Below are positions 57,705-64,000 of a stretch of DNA of 64,000 nt, piece after piece (positions within the stretch are counted from its first letter, which is position 1; each line of letters starts with the position of its first letter). A program made the position numbers and the translations under genes. The DNA comes from Bordetella pertussis 18323 (GTDB lineage: Bacteria > Pseudomonadota > Gammaproteobacteria > Burkholderiales > Burkholderiaceae_B). The DNA lies in the NCBI RefSeq assembly GCF_000306945.1, contig NC_018518.1, positions 3,038,001-3,102,000 of the forward strand, read 5' to 3'. The notes under the pieces are model-generated. The model was not told the origin of the DNA. It was given only the letters and a program-made list of their open reading frames with translations, and did no database searches.

Positions 57705-58892
57705 TTATGCCGCCTGCGCCGTCTGCGCCGCCGCGTGGCGGCGCAGCGCCCAGGCGAATCCGCAACCCAGCAGCGGCAGCAGCAGCGCGGTCATGCCGAA
57801 CAGCATGGCGGCGCCCGCTGCGTCCACCACCAGGCCGGCCAGGGCCACGCCGGCCGCCTGGCCCATGAACAGGCACGACGCGAACCAGGCCACCGCGGTG
57901 CCGCGCGCGGCCGGCACCATCTGCGTCGCGTTGGTCTGCAAGGTGGCGTGCAGCAGGTAGTAGCCGAATCCGGCCAGCACGCCGGCGGGCAGGCTCCACA
58001 GCCACTGCGGCCCGAGCCAATAACAGAGGAACGCCGCGCTCAGCACCAGGCCGCCGGCCAGCGCCAGTCCGCGCTCGCCCAGCCGCCTGAGCACATGCCC
58101 GGCCACCAGCGTGTAGAGCAGGCCGCCCAGCGCATAGGACGCCACCAGTGCGCCGGCGGCGGTCAGCGAAATGCCGAAGCGCGCGTGCAGGTAGGACGGC
58201 GCGAAGGCCAGGGTGCCGAACACCAGCAATCCCTCGAAAAACACCGTGGCCAGCACGACACGCGCCCACGGGGTGCCCAGCACCAGGCGCGCCTGGGCCA
58301 CGAATCCGGTACGCGCCGCGCCGGCCGCGCCCGTCTGGCCGCTGGCCGCCTGGCGGCGCAACTCACGGTACAGCAGCGTGCCCACCACCAGGTAGATGAC
58401 CACCAGGACCGCGAACGCCCAGCGCCAGCCCACCGTGTCGGCGAACAGGCCGGCCGCCATGCCCAGGATGGTGCCGGTCAGGAAGCGCGCCAGCGTGGCC
58501 TGGCGCCGCTCGTAGGGCACGTTGTCGCCGATCCAGGCCATCGATAGCGGGACCACGCCGGCGCCGGCCGCGCCCGACAGCGCCCGCGCAGCCACCAGCG
58601 CGTCCAGCGAACCGGCCAGCACGGCCGCGGCGCTGCCCAGCGCGCACGCGAAGGTGGCGATGCACACCACGCGGTACTTGCCATAACGATCGCCCAGCGG
58701 GCCGAAGAACATCTGCAGTACGCCATACGCGATGGCGAACGCGGTCACCGCGTAGGCGGCCTGCCCCGTCGTGGTGGCGAAATCCGCCGCCAGCTGGGGC
58801 AGCATGGGGTCGCAGATGCGGAAAGCGGTGGAACTGGCGAAGGCGGCCAGCGCCAGCAGCAGGATGGCTCGACTTTCGGACGACAACGACAT
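57705..58892 (-). CDS. MFS drug/metabolite exporter
   Basis: A 395-residue protein with 12 predicted helices. The loop 2-3 signature GPLGDRYGKYR and the antiporter motif region GAAGAGVVPLSMAWIGDNVP place it in the DHA1-like major facilitator group. The substrate is unknown. It is convergent with gltX and upstream of a lipoprotein gene that runs the same way. Confidence 0.9.
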   Translation of the reverse strand: MSLSSESRAILLLALAAFASSTAFRICDPMLPQLAADFATTTGQAAYAVTAFAIAYGVLQMFFGPLGDRYGKYRVVCIATFACALGSAAAVLAGSLDALVAARALSGAAGAGVVPLSMAWIGDNVPYERRQATLARFLTGTILGMAAGLFADTVGWRWAFAVLVVIYLVVGTLLYRELRRQAASGQTGAAGAARTGFVAQARLVLGTPWARVVLATVFFEGLLVFGTLAFAPSYLHARFGISLTAAGALVASYALGGLLYTLVAGHVLRRLGERGLALAGGLVLSAAFLCYWLGPQWLWSLPAGVLAGFGYYLLHATLQTNATQMVPAARGTAVAWFASCLFMGQAAGVALAGLVVDAAGAAMLFGMTALLLPLLGCGFAWALRRHAAAQTAQAA

Positions 58893-58960
58893 GGCGGGTA
58901 GCGGCGGCGACGTGGGAAGTCCGCCACCTTACCCGAATGGCGCGCCGCTGGCGACAATCC

Positions 58961-59470
58961 TCAATAGGGCAGGCGGTAGCCGGGCTGCATGCGGCGGGCC
59001 GTGACGGCCTGCCCGTTGCGCTTGAGTTCGCGCAGCGTCAGCTTGCCGCTGTCGACCTTCTCGACGCGGTAGCGGTTCTGGTAGATGGGATCGGACGCAT
59101 CGACGGGCTCGCCGTTCGATTGCATGGTCTGCATGGTGTAGATGCCATCGGCCACGTGCCAGCAGCCGGTTTCACGCAGGGCCGGCCGGGTCTTGCGGCC
59201 AACTTTCAGTTGCGTTTCATAACGCATCGTTCCGTCGGCGGACAGCACCGTCAATGCCTGGAAGTCGCCGGCAAAACCGCGCTGGCGCGATACCGAATAC
59301 CAGGTTCCCACCATCGGATCGCCGGCCTGGGCCGGCGTGCATGCCACCGCCTCGGGCGCCTCGGGCGTCGCGCGCGGCGCGGTGGCGGCAGACTCCTTGC
59401 GGGCGGCACAGCCGCCCAGCATCAGCGCCACGCCCAGGGCGCCGACCAGCGATATAGACACACGACTCAT
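58961..59470 (-). CDS. Small lipoprotein, function unknown
   Basis: A 169-residue protein with a lipoprotein signal (LMLGGC at about residues 16-21; Ala at +2, so outer-membrane sorting). A Pro/Ala-rich spacer precedes a compact beta-rich domain (PMVGTWYSVSRQRGF, GTMRYETQLKVG). I do not recognise the family. The start ATG 59470 has GAGGAAG upstream; an in-frame ATG at 59500 would add ten residues and spoil the signal peptide. Confidence 0.8.
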   Translation of the reverse strand: MSRVSISLVGALGVALMLGGCAARKESAATAPRATPEAPEAVACTPAQAGDPMVGTWYSVSRQRGFAGDFQALTVLSADGTMRYETQLKVGRKTRPALRETGCWHVADGIYTMQTMQSNGEPVDASDPIYQNRYRVEKVDSGKLTLRELKRNGQAVTARRMQPGYRLPY

Positions 59471-59671
59471 GACTTCCTCGGAACCACGCAAAACAAACAC
59501 GACAGCGCCGCGTGCCGGACTGCCGACGCGACGACAGCACGCACTCTAAAGAGCGGCGACAGACCAAGCAATGGCGCGCGGGGCCTTGTGCAATTGCGCA
59601 ACAGTTACACCGTGTCCAGATGCTTCCGACAGTCACCCGAGGGGCCCTGTCCATATGGAGATGCGGCCCGC
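59471..59671. promoter_or_regulatory. Gap between Lrp and lipoprotein genes with a near-palindrome
   Basis: This 201-bp gap holds no gene. TTGTGCAATTGCGCAA (59586-59601) is a 14-of-16 palindrome centred on AATT and may be an operator for the lipoprotein gene. The lipoprotein promoter must lie here; a weak TTGCTT / TTTAGA pair (about 59547-59572, minus strand) is the best I can see. Confidence 0.35.
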
Positions 59672-60124
59672 CTACAGCGGCAGGCGGACCTCGTGCTTGA
59701 GTTCGCGCAGCACCACGATGGTGCGGGTCTGGCGGATGCCGGGCAAGTTGAACAGGAAACGGTGCAGGAAGCGGTCGTAGGCCTCCGGGCTCTCGACCAG
59801 GATCTTCAACAGGAAATCCGAATCGCCGGTCACGGCATAGCATTCGAGGATTTCCGGCGCATCGCGCACCGAGCGCTCGAACGTTTCCACCGTGCCGGCC
59901 GAATGCCGTTCCAGGCTGATCTGCGCGAACATGCAACCCTGCAGGCCCACCTTGCTGCGGTCGACCTGCGCGCTGTAGCCGGTGATGACCTTGTTCGCCT
60001 CCAGCGCCTTGACGCGCCGCCAGACCGGCGCGGCCGACAGCCCCACCGTCTCGGACAGCTGTTGCGCCGAGGCCCGCCCGTCCTCCTGCAGCGCCTTCAA
60101 AATGCCGATATCGGTCTTGTCCAT
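59672..60124 (-). CDS. Lrp/AsnC-family transcriptional regulator
   Basis: A 150-residue regulator: N-terminal HTH (DIGILKALQEDGRASAQQLS, VGLSAAPVWRRVKALE) and C-terminal RAM ligand-binding domain (EILECYAVTGDSDFLLKI). It is divergent from the indolepyruvate ferredoxin oxidoreductase gene, and such pairs are common; an aromatic amino acid or its keto acid is the likely effector. Confidence 0.94.
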   Translation of the reverse strand: MDKTDIGILKALQEDGRASAQQLSETVGLSAAPVWRRVKALEANKVITGYSAQVDRSKVGLQGCMFAQISLERHSAGTVETFERSVRDAPEILECYAVTGDSDFLLKILVESPEAYDRFLHRFLFNLPGIRQTRTIVVLRELKHEVRLPL

Positions 60125-60139
60125 CGGGTTGCCTCCTGT

Positions 60140-60167
60140 TTTCGCCGCAAACGAAATATTTGTTTCG
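60140..60167. promoter_or_regulatory. Candidate Lrp operator with three TTTCG half-sites
   Basis: TTTCG (60140-60144), CGAAA (60152-60156) and TTTCG (60163-60167) alternate in orientation about 11-12 bp apart, one helical turn each. They lie between the divergent Lrp and oxidoreductase genes. The sequence CGCATTATAGGG (60166-60177) behind them could hold the -10 of the oxidoreductase gene, which would place the half-sites over its promoter. Confidence 0.55.
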
Positions 60168-60252
60168 CATTATAGGGATTACACGATCCGAAAACGCAAT
60201 GAATGCCGGGCTCCACGCACCTATCATGGTCGAAAGAACTGGAGCAGACGCC

Positions 60253-63200
60253 ATGGACGGCACCTCCGCGGTCGACCCGCATATCGACCTCGACTATCAA
60301 CTCGGCGACAACCTCACCCGCACCAGCGGGCGGGTGTTCCTGACCGGCACGCAGGCGCTGGTGCGCATGATGCTGACGCAGCGCCGGCTCGACCGCGACC
60401 GCGGCCTGAACACCGCCGGCTTCGTCTCCGGATATCGCGGCTCGCCGCTGGGCGGCGTCGACATGGCCATGTGGAAGGCCGGGCAGGCGCTGGCGGACAA
60501 CCAGGTCAGCTTCCTGCCCAGCATCAATGAAGACATGGCGGCCACCGCCGTCATGGGTACGCAACAGGCCGGCGTGCGCACCGACCGCAAGGTCGATGGC
60601 GTGTTCGCCATGTGGTACGGCAAGGGCCCCGGCGTGGATCGCGCCGGCGACGCGCTGCACCACGGCAACGCGGCGGGCGCCTCGCGCCATGGCGGCGTGC
60701 TGGTGGTGGTCGGCGACGACCATACCGCCGTTTCCTCGTCCATCCCGCATGCCAGCGAGGCATCGCTGATCGGCTGGCACATGCCCATCGTGCACCCGGC
60801 GTCCATCAACGAATACGAGACCTTCGCGCTATGGGGCTGGGCGCTGTCGCGCTACAGCGGCGCATGGGTCGCGTTCAAGGCGGTGTCGGAAACCGTGGAA
60901 TGCGGCCAGTCGTTCGTGCTCGAGCCGCCGGCCGCCTACGAGATGCCCGACGACCCGGAACTGCCCGCCGAACAACTGGAATACACCGCGCGCGACTTTC
61001 TGTCGCCGGCGGTCGAACTGCGCATGCACCGCCGGCTGCGCGCGGTGCGCGCGTTCGCGCGCCGCCATTCGCTGGACCGGCTGGTCTGCGCGGCCCCGCG
61101 CGCCACGCTCGGCATCGTCACGGTGGGCAAGGCGCACCTGGACACCATGGAGGCCCTGCATCGGCTGGGCCTGGACACCGTCGGCGCCCAGGCGCCGGTG
61201 CGCATCTACAAGCCCGGCCTGACCTGGCCGCTGGACGGACCGCGCCTGATCGAATTCGCGCAAGGCCTGCGGCACATCCTGGTCATCGAGGAAAAAGGCG
61301 CGGTCGTCGAAAGCCAGATCAAGGACCTGCTGTTCAACCTGCCGCAACGCCCCAGCGTGGCCGGCAAGACCGGGCTGGATGGCGCCGAGCTGATTCCGGC
61401 CGCCGGGCAATTGCGGCCGTCGCTGCTGGCCGCCCCGCTGGCCGCGTGGCTGCGCCGCGCGGGCCATATGCCGGGCGGCGCCGCGCCCGAAGCGTTCGCG
61501 TGTCCGGCGCCGCTTTCCAATGACGCCGACGGCATGCGCCGGCGCCCCTACTTCTGTTCGGGCTGTCCGCACAGCACCTCCACCAAGGTGCCCGAAGGCA
61601 GCCAGGCGCTGGCCGGCGTGGGCTGCCATTACATGGCGGCCTGGATGGACCGCGACACCGGCGGCCTGACCCAGATGGGCGGCGAAGGCGCCGACTGGAT
61701 CGGCCTGTCTCCCTATATAGAGATGCCGCACGTGTTCCAGAACATGGGCGAAGGCACGTATTACCACTCGGGCTACCTGGCGATCCGCCAGGCCGTGGCC
61801 GCGCGCGCCAACATCACCTACAAGATCCTGTTCAACGACGCCGTGGCCATGACCGGCGGCCAACCGGTCGACGGGCCGATATCGGTGCCGCAGATCTGCC
61901 AGCAGCTGCGCGGCGAGAACGTGGCGCGCATCGTCGTCACCACCGACGAGCCGGAAAAATACCGCGGCGTCGCCCTGGGCGCCGGCATCGAGGTGCACCA
62001 CCGCCGCGACCTGGACGCGGTGCAGCGCGAGCTGCGCGCCACGCCCGGCGTCACCGTGCTGATCCACGACCAGACCTGCGCGGCCGAGAAGCGCCGGCGC
62101 CGCAAGAAGAACCAGTTCCCGGATCCGCCGCGCCGCCTGCTGATCAACAGCGCCGTCTGCGAGGACTGCGGCGATTGCGGCGTGCAGTCGAATTGCCTGT
62201 CGGTAGTGCCGCTGGAGACCCCTTACGGCCGTAAGCGCGCCATCGACCAGTCCAGCTGCAACAAGGACTATTCGTGCGTGGAGGGATTCTGCCCCAGCTT
62301 CGTCTCGGTCATGGGCGGCAAGCCGCGCAAGAGCGCCGCGCCGGCGGCCGACCACGAGCGCCTGCGCGCCCGCATCGCGCGGCTGCCCGAGCCGCGCCCG
62401 GCGCCGCTGGAGGCGCCGTACCGGCTGCTGGTCGCCGGCATGGGCGGCACCGGCGTGATCACCATTGGCGCCATCGTCTCCATGGCCGCGCACCTGCAAG
62501 GCCTGTCGGCCGCCGTGCTGGATCTCACCGGCCTGGCGCAAAAAGGCGGCACCGTGGTCAGCCACATCCGCCTGGCGCCGTCCGGCACGGCCACCGGGCC
62601 GGTGCGGCTGGACTGGCAGCAGGCCGATGCCGCCATCCTGTGCGACCCGGTGGCTGCCGTCGCGCCCGATTCACTGGGCGCGCTGCGCCGCGACCATACT
62701 CGCACCACCGTCAATATCTATGTGGCGCCGGTATCGGACTTCACCCGCAACCCCGACGCGCCGCTGCGCGCCGAAGCCCTGCTGGCGAAGATCCGCCACG
62801 CCGCCGGCGAGCACGTCGCAGCCCTGGACGCGCACGCGGCGGCGCAGGCCCTGTTCGGCGACAGCATCCTGTCGAACATGTTCATGCTCGGCCATGCCTG
62901 GAAGCGCGGCGACGTGCCGCTCGCGCTGGCCGCGCTGGCGCGCGCCATCGAACTGAACGGCGTGGCGGTGGCGGCCAACCGCGCCGCGTTCGACGCCGGA
63001 AGGCTGGCGGCCCACGAGCCGCAATCCATGGCGCAGGCGCTGCGCCCGGCCGCCCAGGTCGTGCAGCTGCACATTCCCGAGTCGTTCGAGCGCGCCGTCG
63101 AGCGCCGCGTTGCCGACCTGACCGCCTACCAGAACGCCGCGTACGCGCAGGCTTATCGCGGCCTGGTCGAACAGGTGGCCGCGCGCGAACGCGAGCTGGC

Positions 63201-63759
63201 GCCGGCGGCCCGCGCGCCACGCCTGGCCATGGCAGTGGCCCGCAGCCTGTTCAAGCTGATGGCCTATAAGGACGAATACGAAGTGGCGCGCCTCTACACC
63301 GACGACGCCTTCCGCGCCCAGCTCGACAGCCAGTTCGAGGGCGACTACAGCCTGCGCTTCCACCTGGCTCCGCCGCTGCTGGCCCGCAAGGACCCGCGCA
63401 CCGGCGCGCCGCGCAAGATCACGCTGGGCCCCCGCACCCTCACCCTGATGAAAGCCCTGGCGCGCCTGAAGGGACTGCGCGGCACCTGGTTCGACCCGTT
63501 CGGCCACACCGCCGAGCGGCGCATGGAACGCGCGCTGGTGGCCGAGTACCGCGCCACGGTCGTCCAGCTGCTGGCCGGGCTGAGCGTCGACAGGCTGGCG
63601 CAAGCGGCTACAATCGCCGCCCTTGCCGAAACCGTGCGCGGCTATGGCCACGTCAAGCAGGCCAGCGTGCGGAAGTATCGCGACGAACTGGAGCGGCAGT
63701 TGCGGCGCTACCAGGAACCGACCGGCTCGCCGGACGTTTCCCTGCGCCAGACCGCATAG
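60253..63759 (+). CDS. Indolepyruvate ferredoxin oxidoreductase (fused)
   Basis: An 1168-residue single-chain enzyme that oxidatively decarboxylates aryl-pyruvates to aryl-acetyl-CoA. Domains in order: TPP-dependent alpha part (FVSGYRGSPLGGVD, MWYGKGPGVDR), CxxC region (YFCSGCPHS), TPP/Mg site (FNDAVAMTGGQPVDG), 4Fe-4S binding CEDCGDCGVQSNC with CNKDYSCVEGFC, then the gamma domain (AGMGGTGVITIGAI) and a C-terminal extension. ATG 60253 is chosen because GGAG lies 8 bases upstream; ATGs at 60199 and 60226 are possible. With fahA/hmgA in the window it adds a second route for aromatic amino acids. Confidence 0.93.
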   Translation: MDGTSAVDPHIDLDYQLGDNLTRTSGRVFLTGTQALVRMMLTQRRLDRDRGLNTAGFVSGYRGSPLGGVDMAMWKAGQALADNQVSFLPSINEDMAATAVMGTQQAGVRTDRKVDGVFAMWYGKGPGVDRAGDALHHGNAAGASRHGGVLVVVGDDHTAVSSSIPHASEASLIGWHMPIVHPASINEYETFALWGWALSRYSGAWVAFKAVSETVECGQSFVLEPPAAYEMPDDPELPAEQLEYTARDFLSPAVELRMHRRLRAVRAFARRHSLDRLVCAAPRATLGIVTVGKAHLDTMEALHRLGLDTVGAQAPVRIYKPGLTWPLDGPRLIEFAQGLRHILVIEEKGAVVESQIKDLLFNLPQRPSVAGKTGLDGAELIPAAGQLRPSLLAAPLAAWLRRAGHMPGGAAPEAFACPAPLSNDADGMRRRPYFCSGCPHSTSTKVPEGSQALAGVGCHYMAAWMDRDTGGLTQMGGEGADWIGLSPYIEMPHVFQNMGEGTYYHSGYLAIRQAVAARANITYKILFNDAVAMTGGQPVDGPISVPQICQQLRGENVARIVVTTDEPEKYRGVALGAGIEVHHRRDLDAVQRELRATPGVTVLIHDQTCAAEKRRRRKKNQFPDPPRRLLINSAVCEDCGDCGVQSNCLSVVPLETPYGRKRAIDQSSCNKDYSCVEGFCPSFVSVMGGKPRKSAAPAADHERLRARIARLPEPRPAPLEAPYRLLVAGMGGTGVITIGAIVSMAAHLQGLSAAVLDLTGLAQKGGTVVSHIRLAPSGTATGPVRLDWQQADAAILCDPVAAVAPDSLGALRRDHTRTTVNIYVAPVSDFTRNPDAPLRAEALLAKIRHAAGEHVAALDAHAAAQALFGDSILSNMFMLGHAWKRGDVPLALAALARAIELNGVAVAANRAAFDAGRLAAHEPQSMAQALRPAAQVVQLHIPESFERAVERRVADLTAYQNAAYAQAYRGLVEQVAARERELAPAARAPRLAMAVARSLFKLMAYKDEYEVARLYTDDAFRAQLDSQFEGDYSLRFHLAPPLLARKDPRTGAPRKITLGPRTLTLMKALARLKGLRGTWFDPFGHTAERRMERALVAEYRATVVQLLAGLSVDRLAQAATIAALAETVRGYGHVKQASVRKYRDELERQLRRYQEPTGSPDVSLRQTA

Positions 63760-63783
63760 ACGCTCATTCAGAGCGATCACTTC

Positions 63784-63813
63784 GGCGGGCGCGCCTTGCA
63801 GGGCGCGCCCGCC
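63784..63813 (+). terminator. GC-rich hairpin behind the oxidoreductase gene
   Basis: A perfect 12-bp stem (GGCGGGCGCGCC 63784-63795 with 63802-63813) and 6-base loop is followed by GCATTTGG. It is a likely transcript end, though the T-run is short. Confidence 0.55.
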
Positions 63814-63875
63814 GCATTTGGTAACAACTAAATTTGAACTTGTATCGCTCAGTGTCTTGTCCCGGACCCGGACGC

Positions 63876-63923
63876 TCACTAGAATTAGTGCCATACGAGG
63901 GGGTGGTACACTACATCTTGTGG
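63876..63923 (+). promoter_or_regulatory. Tandem NrdR boxes (predict a ribonucleotide reductase operon downstream)
   Basis: TCACTAGAATTAGTGC (63876-63891) and ACACTACATCTTGTGG (63908-63923) both fit the NrdR box acaCwAtATaTwGtgt. They are 16 bp apart (32 bp start to start), the spacing NrdR needs. NrdR is the ATP/dATP-sensing repressor of ribonucleotide reductase genes. The rest of 63924-64000 shows no gene start, so the target should begin beyond the window. Confidence 0.75.
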
Positions 63924-64000
63924 TCGCTAAACACGCTGGACCCACCGGCCACGCACCCCGGACCATTCGTCCACGCGTAGCGATTCCCCTCACACCGAAT

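Noticed and set aside
59586..59601. A confirmed operator for the lipoprotein gene
   Set aside because: The palindrome is imperfect and no regulator links to it; I kept it only as a candidate inside the gap.

Overview
The window is about 68% GC, tightly packed bacterial DNA with an IS481 element at 52656-53698. IS481 is the multicopy insertion sequence of Bordetella pertussis (also found in B. holmesii and some B. bronchiseptica). Gene content fits a Bordetella chromosome: ubiquinone Coq7, homogentisate catabolism, class-I style housekeeping genes, and pseudogenes made by small deletions. Species assignment is inference; the genus is well supported.

Layout. (1) 1-1233: the 5' part of a P4-type integrase gene, frameshifted near its start, with a possible attachment region. 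(2) 1234-9171, minus strand: the conserved beta/gamma-proteobacterial block TPR protein-lolB-ispE-tRNA-Gln-prs-rplY-pth-CPBP protease-ychF, with terminators behind the tRNA and behind rplY. (3) 9233-16927: mutM, then a metallo-beta-lactamase-fold protein, a flavin monooxygenase and a DUF2783 protein, a LysR regulator, and the homogentisate genes hmgA-fahA. The monooxygenase pair may feed the homogentisate route. (4) 17053-23259, minus: an LtaS-type sulfatase, a two-component system, a D-2-hydroxyacid dehydrogenase-like flavoprotein and a shortened biotin-carboxylase-like protein. (5) 23538-26492, plus: phosphohexomutase and pgi, converging on (6) 26500-37897, minus: a nine-gene surface-polysaccharide cluster (lipid-carrier sugar-phosphate transferase, UDP-GalNAc dehydrogenase, UDP-GlcNAc epimerase, flippase, four GT4 glycosyltransferases, AsnB-type amidotransferase). 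(7) 37898-38625: a gene-poor stretch holding a candidate small RNA with its own promoter and terminator. (8) 38626-41407: coq7, an OsmC-like protein, thyA and folA. (9) 41371-45861: a MocR regulator divergent from a beta-alanine aminotransferase and methylmalonate-semialdehyde dehydrogenase. (10) 46149-52654: a peptide-type ABC importer whose fused ATPase gene is broken, then an M81 (MlrC-like) peptidase. (11) 52656-53698: IS481, inserted in a CTAG that supplies stop codons to its neighbours. (12) 53700-63759: a Pat-like acetyltransferase, gltX, an MFS exporter, a lipoprotein, an Lrp regulator and a 1168-residue indolepyruvate ferredoxin oxidoreductase. (13) 63784-64000: a hairpin and a tandem pair of NrdR boxes that predicts a ribonucleotide reductase operon just beyond the window.

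The most interesting items are the candidate CCUCC-loop small RNA at 38154-38344, the NrdR box pair at 63876-63923, the GalNAcA-type polysaccharide cluster that has no visible polymerase, the deletion inside the ABC ATPase, and the IS481 insertion point. I saw no CRISPR array, rRNA operon, or complete prophage.
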